DNA from: UBA2396 sp038042175
GTDB taxonomy: Bacteria; Planctomycetota; Phycisphaerae; Phycisphaerales; UBA1924
DNA: 64,000 bases
Direction of reading: 5' to 3'
Assembly (NCBI GenBank): GCA_964358855.1
Contig: CAYHQQ010000009.1
Span: forward strand, 22,478 to 86,477
Below are positions 1 through 7,307 of the stretch, in pieces (positions within the stretch are counted from its first letter, which is position 1; each line of letters starts with the position of its first letter). The notes beneath the pieces are model-generated. The model was not told the DNA's origin and made no database searches. It worked only from the letters and a program-made list of their open reading frames with translations. A program made the position numbers and the translations under genes.

Positions 1-273
1 CAAGCGGCTCCCGCCGAGGGCACCGAGGCCAAGGGCGAGGCCAAGTCCGAGGGCAAGCCTGCCGCCAAGGGTGGAGCGGCCGAGGGCAAGGACGCCGAGA
101 AGAAGCCCAAGGTCAAGAAGGATCGTCCCGAGAAGTCCGAGAAGGACGGCAAGTCGACCAAGGAGGCCGACGCCGCCGCGGCCGCCGCCGCCAAGAGCGT
201 GTGGGGCAAGCCCATCGACGACTCGGCCAAGAACCTGATTCCGGCGGCCCGCCCGCGCCGCGAACGCCGATAG
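1..273 (+). CDS. C-terminal end of a Lys/Ala/Glu-rich protein (partial)
   Basis: The frame is open from base 1 to a TAG at 271-273, so only the last 90 residues are present and the start lies outside the window. The tail is low-complexity (AEGKDAEKKPKVKK, then a run of eight alanines) and ends in a basic stretch with RPRRERR. Such tails occur on planctomycete ribosomal and nucleic-acid-binding proteins, but no domain remains here to decide. The composition suggests a cytosolic, nucleic-acid-proximal protein; that is inference only. A strong terminator follows 20 bases after the stop, so this is the last gene of its transcription unit. Confidence 0.6.
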   Translation, partial: QAAPAEGTEAKGEAKSEGKPAAKGGAAEGKDAEKKPKVKKDRPEKSEKDGKSTKEADAAAAAAAKSVWGKPIDDSAKNLIPAARPRRERR

Positions 274-293
274 GTATCGAGTGCATCAACAGA

Positions 294-320
294 GCCCCCG
301 GCGCAAGCCGGGGGTTTTTT
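294..320 (+). terminator. Rho-independent terminator
   Basis: CCCCCGGC (295-302), loop GCAA, GCCGGGGG (307-314), then six T. It is a perfect 8-bp GC stem with a T-tract and ends the transcript of the partial gene. The remaining bases 321-561 before the next gene show nothing recognisable. Confidence 0.92.
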
Positions 321-561
321 CGTGGTGGCAAGCGCCAGGTCCGTTCAAAAGCCAGACGCGACCGTCCGAATACCCCGACCCCCGGCCGGAAGTTCCGACA
401 GGCTCAGCATTCCTTCTCTCGACATCGCGGATGGTGTTGGCGGCCTCACCTGAATCGTGTATTGTGCAGAGGGCTTCCATTCCCTCGCGTCTTGATTGAA
501 GCAGCCAGGGGCTCAACCCGCTCCGCGCCCGTCGCGACCGAAGTGTCCGGAGAACTCAGAG

Positions 562-1416
562 ATGCTGCAGGCTCCCTGTTCAATCAGTTCCACCGCGGTG
601 GGCCAAGCGGCTCTCGCCCTCGCCAACCGCGGTCCATCGGCAGGCCGTCTGGGCTCGATGATCGGCGCCTGTGTGCTGGCGGGTGCGGGAACGATCGCGA
701 CCGCCGGGGCTCAGACCTTCAACTTCAACGACGGCATTCAGGGATGGCGCGTCTTCAGCATCCACCACCTGGGCGACCAGGTGTCCGGGCGGGCCCCCGT
801 GGGTGTTCTCCCCGCGTTCGATTCGTCCTTTGGCCAGCCGGCGCCCAGCCTGCGGATCGCCGACATCGCGGGAGAAACGTGGATTGGAGCTCCCGCTTCG
901 GCGCTGGGCTCTCGCCCGGGCCTGTACGGGGAGCGGCTCGAGTTCGACGTCATGTACCGCCTGTGCGACAACGCGACGTACGCCTCGGCGGGCATCGAGA
1001 GCGCAACGATGAGCCTGTGGATCGCCGAGCCGGCGCCGGCGCTGAACGTCTGGCTCCACCGCAGCTACACCTTTGCTCCGGGGCTCTGGCGAGTCGGCAA
1101 CGTGAACGGGCCGCAGGCGACCCAGACCCAGATCACCGAAGTGCTTGGCAACCTTCAGGGCATCTACATCCACACCGAATGGAAGACTGGTGCCGACGAC
1201 ACGAGCGTGGACAACATCGCCATCGGCCAGGAAGCCGGCTGCTCCGCCGACTTCGATGGCGACGGCACGGTCGACTTCTTCGACTACGACGCGTTCGTGG
1301 TCTGCTTCGAGGGCGGCGCGTGCCCGCCCGGCAAGACCGCGGACTTCGACGGCGATGGGACCGTCGATTTCTTCGACTACGACGCCTTTGTGGTGGCGTT
1401 TGAGGGTGGGTGCTGA
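562..1416 (+). CDS. Secreted GC-type dockerin protein, unknown N-terminal domain
   Basis: 284 aa. The ATG at 562 follows GGAG at a fitting distance; an upstream in-frame TTG at 496 is less likely. A hydrophobic stretch around residues 30-50 ending in ATAGAQ looks like a signal peptide cleaved before QT. The middle (about 50-225) is an unrecognised beta-rich domain that begins with the motif FNFNDGIQGWRV; such openings are common in carbohydrate-binding-like exported domains. The end has two calcium loops, ADFDGDGTVDFFDYDAF, the second ending FEGGC at the stop. Each loop has Asp at positions 1, 3, 5, 9 and 12, as in dockerin EF-hands. The next gene, 55 bases downstream, has the same tail, so the two are probably co-transcribed. 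Confidence 0.82.
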   Translation: MLQAPCSISSTAVGQAALALANRGPSAGRLGSMIGACVLAGAGTIATAGAQTFNFNDGIQGWRVFSIHHLGDQVSGRAPVGVLPAFDSSFGQPAPSLRIADIAGETWIGAPASALGSRPGLYGERLEFDVMYRLCDNATYASAGIESATMSLWIAEPAPALNVWLHRSYTFAPGLWRVGNVNGPQATQTQITEVLGNLQGIYIHTEWKTGADDTSVDNIAIGQEAGCSADFDGDGTVDFFDYDAFVVCFEGGACPPGKTADFDGDGTVDFFDYDAFVVAFEGGC

Positions 1417-1471
1417 GTTCAACTCGCTATCTCGTGGATTTCGGGTCGGGAAGGGTCGCAAAGGGACAATC

Positions 1472-2602
1472 ATGAGCATCCAAGCTGTTGTCAACGGCGT
1501 GCGCAAATTGGTTCGCGGGCGCGTTCCAAGAGGGCTGGTTTGGAACGCAGTGGCGGTCGGCGTCGCGGGCGTTGCTTTCCCCGCGCTCGGCCAGGCGACG
1601 CTGATCCACTCGTATCCCTTCAACTCAGACGTGACCGACACCGTCGGATCGGCGAACGGCACACTCGTCGGCGGGGCAACAGTCCTGGACGGATACCTGT
1701 CGCTCCAGGCGGCGCAGCAGCAGTACGTTCAGTTCGCCGAGAATCTGGTTCCGCAGAGCGGGAGCATTTCGGTCTCGCTTCTCGCCCGCGCCCAGACGCT
1801 GCCCGACAACCATTTCGAACTCATCTCGCAGGGCCACAGCGGCGGTTGCGGCTTCTACATCGGTGGGGATCCGAGCCACAACATTCGCGTCGGTGACCCA
1901 TGGTACATCACCGAGGAGCCCTACCCGTCCGACGGCGAGTGGCACCACTTCGTCGTCACCGTGAACGAAGCGGAGTCAATGACGCGGCTGTACATCGATG
2001 GAACGCTACTGCGGGAGCGCGCCGGCGATTTCTGCCGCAACTCGGCGACATTCACACGCCTGGGAAAGCAGTTCGAGCCGTACGCGGAGTATTTCAACGG
2101 CGCCATCGATGACGTCAACATTTACACCGGTGTTCTGACGCCGGCCGAGATCGCCGGGCTGACCTTCTGCGCCCTGCATCTGATTCCCCAGCAGCCCGTC
2201 GGGCGCACCGTCTGCGCGTCTGGCAGCGCCACACTCTCCATCACCGACTTCGGCTCCGATGACTTCACCTACCAGTGGCGAAGGGACACCACGCCGATCA
2301 ACGCCGGCGCCAACCCTTCGGCGGCCACTCCGACGCTGACGCTGACCAATATCCAGTCCTTCGACGAAGGGCTGTACGACTGCGTCGTCACCAACGCCTG
2401 CCTCAGCATCGCGAGCGAGGGGGCGCAGTTGATCGTCTGTGCCTCCGACTACGACTGCGATGGAACCCCGGACTTCTTCGACTACGACGCGTTCGTCGTC
2501 GCGTTCGAAACGGGCGACACCAGGGCCGACTTCGACGGAGATGGCTCCATCGACTTCTTCGATTACGACGCGTTTGTGGTCGCGTTTGAGGCTGGGTGCT
2601 GA
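1472..2602 (+). CDS. LamG-like / Ig-like GC-type dockerin protein
   Basis: 376 aa, ATG preceded by AAAGGGA. Basic N-terminus and hydrophobic segment ending PALGQA, a likely signal peptide. Residues about 45-230 look like a concanavalin/LamG domain: LIHSYPFNSDVTDTVG near the start, then DGEWHHFVVTV and RLYIDGTLL, typical of the laminin-G-type fold. Residues about 235-325 look like an Ig-like domain (FTYQWRRDTTPI, then DEGLYDCVVTNAC). The C-terminus holds two calcium loops and ends FEAGC. Role is likely binding of glycans or surfaces outside the cell; this is inferred from fold class only. Confidence 0.82.
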   Translation: MSIQAVVNGVRKLVRGRVPRGLVWNAVAVGVAGVAFPALGQATLIHSYPFNSDVTDTVGSANGTLVGGATVLDGYLSLQAAQQQYVQFAENLVPQSGSISVSLLARAQTLPDNHFELISQGHSGGCGFYIGGDPSHNIRVGDPWYITEEPYPSDGEWHHFVVTVNEAESMTRLYIDGTLLRERAGDFCRNSATFTRLGKQFEPYAEYFNGAIDDVNIYTGVLTPAEIAGLTFCALHLIPQQPVGRTVCASGSATLSITDFGSDDFTYQWRRDTTPINAGANPSAATPTLTLTNIQSFDEGLYDCVVTNACLSIASEGAQLIVCASDYDCDGTPDFFDYDAFVVAFETGDTRADFDGDGSIDFFDYDAFVVAFEAGC

Positions 2603-2686
2603 GACAGAAGAACTGGGCACGAGCGGAGAAGCCGAGGCTTCGCGGGCTCAGCCTCGGCGTGGGATTGCCTATTGGCAAGAAGGGTC

Positions 2687-4189
2687 TCAGGCCGGCGCGT
2701 ACATCTCATCGAGCACCGCCCGCCAGTCGGCGTCGCTCTTGACGCCGATGAAGCGAAGACGCGCTTCGTTCGTGCGCGGATGGTGAGTCGCAAATCGGAT
2801 GCCGAACTTGCGCATCAGTTTGCTCGTGTGCTCCTCGCCCTGGCGCATGCCGTGGTTGACAGCCAGAAGCAGGCGGAAGTGGTCCTCCAGGACCGCCCGC
2901 TGTTCGGCGATGGTCGGAGGCGTCGGAGGACGCCCGGCCATCATGGCGCGGGCCTGGCGGAAGATCCAGGGGTTGCCGATGCACCCGCGGGCGACGGCGA
3001 CCGCCGCCACGCCCGTGTACGCGATCATGCGGAAAATGTCGGCGGCGTTCCAGATGTCGCCCGAGCCGAAGATCGGCATCCCCGCGTCGCCGCTCTGGCC
3101 CCGCTGCCGGCGCACGATGTCGCGAAGGAGATCCCAGCGGCTCGGGCCAACGTACTTCTGCATCACCGTCCGCGCGTGCACCGTCGCCCACGCGTAACCC
3201 ATGGCGTGGGCCGCATCCAGAATCGTGTGGATATTCTGAGCCATCTCGGGTGTGTCATCGAAGCTCCGCCGGAGCTTGACCGAGCACGGGATCGACGCGG
3301 GTACCGCCTCACGCACGGCCTCAAGGATTCGAATCGCCCCCTCGGGCTCGGCCAGCCAATGCCCGCCCCGCGCCTTCGCCTTGATCTTCTTCACCGGACA
3401 CGCAAGATTCACGTCGATGCACTCGAAGGAGAGCTCCGGACCCAAAGTCCCCGACGCTCCACCGTGCTCTGGAGAGTCACTCGCGCCTCGGCGGGACTCA
3501 AGACTTCGCTCGCTCACGCTCGCGGCTCCGTCGAGCGACGCCATGTCGTTGATCTGATCGACCAGCGTCTCGCAGGTTTCTTCCTCAAAGTCGCCGCAAG
3601 ACTCACCCAGGCCCTCGCTCGCGTCGAGCTCGGACATCGGAGGCAATTGCTCGCCCCCGGGCAGCCTCAGCGCCACTCGCGTCGACGGGAAGTATCCGCT
3701 CTTGTTCCCGTACGCCATCGTGCGGTAGAACTTCTCGCCCTGCTTGCCCTGCTCCGCGGCCTTCAGTGCCGCGGCGGACATCTCGCCGGGGTTGCTCCCC
3801 ATGATCTGGCAGGCCAGGGGGTGATCTTCCGGCCCGCTGGGAACGTTTTCGTGGAGTTCGCCCAGGTCGGCCTTGGCAAAGCCGCGCCCGCCCGCGAGCA
3901 TGGTGCGGTCGAGCAGGGCCTCGGTGACGCAGAACGGACAGCCGTGGCGCCTCGCGATGATCCGCATGGCGGCATCGGAATACCCGGCGAGCCCGGCCTG
4001 GAAGAACGGCGCATCAAAGCCTGGAACAGCCCGCTGGATCAGACTCGCCTGCGTCCCCGGACGCCCACCACCAGCCCAGATCTCGGCGAGTTCCTGGGCC
4101 ACCGTGTGCGCGTCGATGTTGTCCGAGCCGGGTGCGATGCCGGGGGTTGGAGCTGTGGCGTTGCTGGATTCGGGTTCGATGACGGACAC
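2687..4189 (-). CDS. tRNA-dihydrouridine synthase (Dus family) with a large insertion
   Basis: 500 aa, against roughly 320-350 usual for the family. It reduces uridine to dihydrouridine in tRNA D-loops using FMN. The TIM-barrel start is visible at FFQAGLAGYSDAAMR (62-76), the FMN/catalytic motif at IDVNLACPVKK (Cys264), and FGSGDIWNAAD and VAVARGCIGNPWIFR in the second half. Between QIMGSNPGEMSAA and FECIDV, where relatives run on almost directly, about 110 extra residues are present (about 145-254). Part of that insert (residues 220-233, DGAASVSERSLESR) is encoded by a copy of a palindromic repeat also found in tgt. There is a 70-residue N-terminal extension. Which Dus subgroup this is cannot be told. 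Loss of activity is possible but the catalytic motifs are intact. Confidence 0.88.
   Translation of the reverse strand: MSVIEPESSNATAPTPGIAPGSDNIDAHTVAQELAEIWAGGGRPGTQASLIQRAVPGFDAPFFQAGLAGYSDAAMRIIARRHGCPFCVTEALLDRTMLAGGRGFAKADLGELHENVPSGPEDHPLACQIMGSNPGEMSAAALKAAEQGKQGEKFYRTMAYGNKSGYFPSTRVALRLPGGEQLPPMSELDASEGLGESCGDFEEETCETLVDQINDMASLDGAASVSERSLESRRGASDSPEHGGASGTLGPELSFECIDVNLACPVKKIKAKARGGHWLAEPEGAIRILEAVREAVPASIPCSVKLRRSFDDTPEMAQNIHTILDAAHAMGYAWATVHARTVMQKYVGPSRWDLLRDIVRRQRGQSGDAGMPIFGSGDIWNAADIFRMIAYTGVAAVAVARGCIGNPWIFRQARAMMAGRPPTPPTIAEQRAVLEDHFRLLLAVNHGMRQGEEHTSKLMRKFGIRFATHHPRTNEARLRFIGVKSDADWRAVLDEMYAPA
3505..3529. repeat. Half-copy of the GAGCCGCGAGCGTSAGCGAG palindromic repeat inside the Dus gene
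   Basis: The minus strand reads GGAGCCGCGAGCGTGAGCG then AGCGAA. It matches the right arm of the tgt copy (reverse complement of 20790-20813) with one change, C to G at the centre. It is in frame and encodes GAASVSERS. No clear second arm is present here. Confidence 0.7.
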
Positions 4190-4216
4190 GCGGGATTATT
4201 GGCGTGGTGGCACGAC

Positions 4217-4295
4217 AAACGAGCCCCGAGCGTCAGCGAGCGGGTTCATTCGTGAGCGGTATCGGCACCCACTCGCTGACGCTCGGGGCTCGTTT
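4217..4295. repeat. Perfect 24-bp inverted repeat of the GAGCC(C/G)CGAGCGTCAGCGAG family
   Basis: Left arm 4217-4240 (AAACGAGCCCCGAGCGTCAG then CGAG) is the exact reverse complement of 4272-4295; the spacer is 31 bases. The right arm touches the stop codon of the TonB-like gene, and the element fills the gap to the Dus gene start. It could act as a transcript 3'-end stabiliser or attenuator between these two minus-strand genes. Confidence 0.85.
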
Positions 4296-5662
4296 CACCG
4301 CAGCAGAATCCGTACGCGAATGGTGATCACGCCATTGGGCTTCTCACGCTGGAGCTTGGTGAGCAGCTCGCCCGAGATTGTCCACTCGTGCATCGCATGG
4401 TCGATGGGGTCGTCCCAGTCCTTGCGACCCGTCGACTTGAGGAACTCGACGCGAACCGCCTTGCCCTTGGCGTTGAACGCGATCTCGACCGTCGGGTTCA
4501 ACGGGTTGCCCGTGATCAGCGCGACATCGCTGATCACCGGGTTGGTCGTCTGAACCTCCAGGCCCTTGATCGCCAGGGGTTTGCCGGCCTCAAACTTGAG
4601 CGTCTCGTTGATCGAGTACGGATTGGACTCCTTGTTGGACTTCTCGCCCTGGGGCTTGCTTTCGAGGCCGGGGATCGGAGTTCCCAGTGGCGCCGAGGTC
4701 GTCGTCGGCGCCGGCGAAGGGGGCTTGCTCGGCGCGACAACTGGGGTTGCGGCCTTAGGCGTCGGCTCCTCGCCTTGCGTGCCCGTGCTGTCGCTCGGCT
4801 TGGTCTGCGTCAGTTCTTCCGCGCCCGTGCCGGGCATGGGAACCCACACGACACCGATCGACGGCATCACACGCATGACCTGCCCGAACGCCTCGGCTGC
4901 AATCTCACTCGCCTGGATCGCCGGTGCGATGAGTTGTTCAACCTCGGCGACAGTCACGCCGCGATCGGGAACGGGTGCGGCGGCGGGCGCGGTTGATGCG
5001 TCCGTTGCTTCGGAAGCAGAGTCGAGCGGCTTGGCCGGTGTTGCTTCGCTCGGGCTCGACGCGGCGTCAGGCGTGGGGGCCTGATCGGGAATTGGCACGA
5101 GAAGAGATGTTGCTTGCTGATCGCTCGCGCTGGCTTCCTCGGTGGGCGTTTCAGACGGCGTCATGGAGCCGTCGTCGGTCCCCTTGGGCCTTTCAACGCC
5201 CGGCGCGGCGCTCTCGGCCTTTGAGAGCGCGGGCTGATCGACCTCCGAGTGCGGGGCCGAATGTGGGGTGGCCACGGCCTCGCCCAGGAACGCCTGTGCC
5301 TCCTTCGCTTCCGACTCGGCGATGCCGAGTCTCAGGTCGGCGGTTGGCGGAGGAGGCGGGGGCGGTGGGGGTGGGGGTGCGATCTCGGGTGGCTTGGGAG
5401 CCGGCTCGGGCGGAACCGTGGCTTTCACCGGCTCCGCGGGCGGAATCGGGTCGGTTGGTGTCGGTACGGGCTCGGCGGGAGGGGGGAGGAGGGGATCGAG
5501 CGCGAGTGGAACTTCGAGATCCCGCCGGGCGTCAAATCTCGCCACCGGGGATACCGGGGTGGGGGCGGGGGTGGTCGCGAGCCACGTGCCCACGCCGACG
5601 TGCGCGGCGAGACTGACAAGGATTCCCAAAGCGAGCGGGAGATTGGCGTGCCCGTGGGTCAT
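4295..5662 (-). CDS. TonB-like proline-rich envelope protein
   Basis: 455 aa. An N-terminal hydrophobic segment (residues about 8-30, LPLALGILVSLAAHVGVG) would anchor it in the inner membrane. A long Pro/Ala/Thr/Glu-rich linker follows, including a run of eleven prolines near residue 100, suited to crossing the periplasm. The last 90 residues form a compact domain (PTVEIAFNAKGKAVRVEFLKSTG) resembling TonB/TolA-type C-terminal domains, which couple proton-motive force to outer-membrane receptors. No ExbB/ExbD pair is next to it, so the energy-transducer role is inferred from architecture alone. It diverges from the TlpA-like gene across 148 bases that should hold both promoters. Confidence 0.6.
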   Translation of the reverse strand: MTHGHANLPLALGILVSLAAHVGVGTWLATTPAPTPVSPVARFDARRDLEVPLALDPLLPPPAEPVPTPTDPIPPAEPVKATVPPEPAPKPPEIAPPPPPPPPPPPTADLRLGIAESEAKEAQAFLGEAVATPHSAPHSEVDQPALSKAESAAPGVERPKGTDDGSMTPSETPTEEASASDQQATSLLVPIPDQAPTPDAASSPSEATPAKPLDSASEATDASTAPAAAPVPDRGVTVAEVEQLIAPAIQASEIAAEAFGQVMRVMPSIGVVWVPMPGTGAEELTQTKPSDSTGTQGEEPTPKAATPVVAPSKPPSPAPTTTSAPLGTPIPGLESKPQGEKSNKESNPYSINETLKFEAGKPLAIKGLEVQTTNPVISDVALITGNPLNPTVEIAFNAKGKAVRVEFLKSTGRKDWDDPIDHAMHEWTISGELLTKLQREKPNGVITIRVRILLR

Positions 5663-5810
5663 TTGATGATGAAAAGTATTCCGCGAAATGAATCCGGGCC
5701 GACAGGTACAGGTACGATTACCAAAACAGGTCCCCTAACCTTTATACGCCCCCCGGCTGCCCAGCGGACGTGTCCGCGGGCTCGGGCCCGGCAAGATTTC
5801 GGAGAATCTC

Positions 5811-7025
5811 ATGGACTGCATGAAACGACTGGTCTCTCGCTCCCTCATTTCGACGATGGCCGCGATCGCAGGAATTGCGCTTGCCCCGGCGGCCTTCGCC
5901 CAGGATAAGGCGACGCCCGCGACCAAGCCCACCGAGGTGAAGTCCACCAAGACAACCGAGCCGGAGACCAAGGTCAAGGCCAAGAAGCTCACGCTGGGCG
6001 ACGATGCCCCGGCGCTCAAGGTCGAGAAGTTCGTCAAGGGCGAGGAGATCAAGAAGTTCGAGAAGGGTCACGTGTACGTCGTTGAGTTCTGGGCGACGTG
6101 GTGCGGCCCGTGCATCGCCGGCATGCCCCACCTCAGCGAGGTCCAGGAGAAGTTCAAGGACAAGAAGGTCCACGTCATCGGCGTGGACGTGTGGGAGCGT
6201 CCCTACTCCGCCGACACCTTCGACAAGGTCTCCAAATTCGTCGAGACCCAGGGTGACAGGATGAAGTACACCGTCGCCTACGACGGCGAGTCCAAGACGA
6301 TGGACACCGCCTACATGGCGGCCGCGGGCAAGAACGGCATCCCGTGCGCGTTCATCGTCAACGGCGACGGGAAGATCGCGTACATCGGGCACCCCGGCCA
6401 GGCCGCGTTCGAGGACACGATCCAGCAGATCGTCGACGGCAAGTTCGACATGAAGAGTGCGGCCGAGAAGGCCTCCAAGTCGGCGGAGAACGAGCAGAAG
6501 ACCGCCGCGATCAACAAGAAGATCGGCGAGCTCGTCCGGGCCGACAAGTGGGACGAGGCGTTTGTCGAGATGGACAAGCTCGTCGCCATCGACCCCGAGA
6601 TGGTCGTCCAGGTGGGCATGACCAAGTTCAACCACTACATGGACGTGAAGAAGTCGACCGAGGCCTACAAGGTCGCGACCGACCTGATCGAGGGCAAGGG
6701 CAAGGACAACGCCCAGCTGCTCAACGCCATCGCGTGGACGATCGTCGATCCCGAGAAGAGCGTTGAGAAGCCCGATCTCGACGTCGCGATGAAGGCCGCG
6801 GCCCGCGCGGTCGAGGTGACCAAGAGCAAGGACGCGGCGGTTCTCGACACGCTGGCCCGCGTGTACTGGCTGAAGAAGGACAAGGCCAAGGCCGTCGAGA
6901 TCCAGACCAAGGCGGTCGCGATCTGCAAGGACGACCAGATGAAGGAAGAGCTCGAGGAGCGCCTTGGCGAGTACAAGGGCGAGAAGAACACCAAGAGCGA
7001 CAAGGACGAGATGGACAAGAAGTAA
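5811..7025 (+). CDS. TlpA/ResA-type thioredoxin-fold protein with helical C-terminal domain
   Basis: 404 aa. The ATG at 5811 is preceded by CGGAGAATCTC; an ATG nine bases on is possible. Residues 1-30 are a signal peptide ending APAAFA-QD. A Lys/Thr-rich stretch leads to an AhpC/TSA-Redoxin-type domain (about 60-215) with EFWATWCGPCIAGMP; the redox pair is C98 and C101. NGIPCAFIVNGDGKI carries the cis-Pro segment. The second half (about 225-400) is highly charged and helical, with TPR-like spacing (DEAFVEMDKLVAIDP, LDTLARVYWLKKDKAKA), unusual for plain TlpA proteins. Likely an extracytoplasmic disulfide or redox chaperone that docks partners through its repeats. Confidence 0.85.
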   Translation: MDCMKRLVSRSLISTMAAIAGIALAPAAFAQDKATPATKPTEVKSTKTTEPETKVKAKKLTLGDDAPALKVEKFVKGEEIKKFEKGHVYVVEFWATWCGPCIAGMPHLSEVQEKFKDKKVHVIGVDVWERPYSADTFDKVSKFVETQGDRMKYTVAYDGESKTMDTAYMAAAGKNGIPCAFIVNGDGKIAYIGHPGQAAFEDTIQQIVDGKFDMKSAAEKASKSAENEQKTAAINKKIGELVRADKWDEAFVEMDKLVAIDPEMVVQVGMTKFNHYMDVKKSTEAYKVATDLIEGKGKDNAQLLNAIAWTIVDPEKSVEKPDLDVAMKAAARAVEVTKSKDAAVLDTLARVYWLKKDKAKAVEIQTKAVAICKDDQMKEELEERLGEYKGEKNTKSDKDEMDKK

Positions 7026-7063
7026 GCGTCCCGCCCGCGATTGAATCCAGGTTTGTTTCCCAA

Positions 7064-7087
7064 CGGGGCCGGCATCTGCCGGCCCCG
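7064..7087 (+). terminator. GC hairpin after the TlpA-like gene
   Basis: CGGGGCCGGC (7064-7073), loop ATCT, GCCGGCCCCG (7078-7087): a perfect 10-bp stem 39 bases after the stop, followed by TCGTCGTTT. The T-tract is weak, so it is a probable rather than certain terminator. Confidence 0.65.
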
Positions 7088-7098
7088 TCGTCGTTTGG

Positions 7099-7297
7099 AA
7101 ATGCGAACGCGAAGACGCGGAGGGGAGCGGAGGGAGACGGAAAAGGGCGATGAACGCAACAAGCGCGGAATGAGACACAGAGGAGCGGGCGGTGGAAAGA
7201 CATGGGACATTGGAACTCGGAGATTGGGGGCTTTGGATTCTTCCCCACTTCCCCCTCCGCGGACTCCGCTCCTCTTCGCGTCTTCGCGTTCGCATTT
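7099..7297. repeat. Long intergenic inverted repeat (34-bp arms)
   Basis: 7099-7132 (starts AAATGCGAACGCGAAGACGC) and 7264-7297 are reverse complements at 32 of 34 bases, separated by 131 bases. The element fills the gap between the convergent TlpA-like gene and hrpA. Low-complexity 'CGCGAAGACGCGGAG' repeats of this kind recur in many environmental genomes. No ORF with gene-like composition lies inside. Confidence 0.8.
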
Positions 7298-7307
7298 GTC
7301 TCGTGCT

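Noticed and set aside
1250..1413. Tandem DNA repeats in the dockerin tails as a possible CRISPR or minisatellite
   Set aside because: Only two units per gene, in frame and encoding calcium loops; no spacers of regular length.
5742..7295. Long ORF (517 codons) on the minus strand across the TlpA-like gene
   Set aside because: It is Leu/Val/Arg-rich with no domain and lies exactly antisense to a clear redox protein; such antisense frames are common at this GC content.
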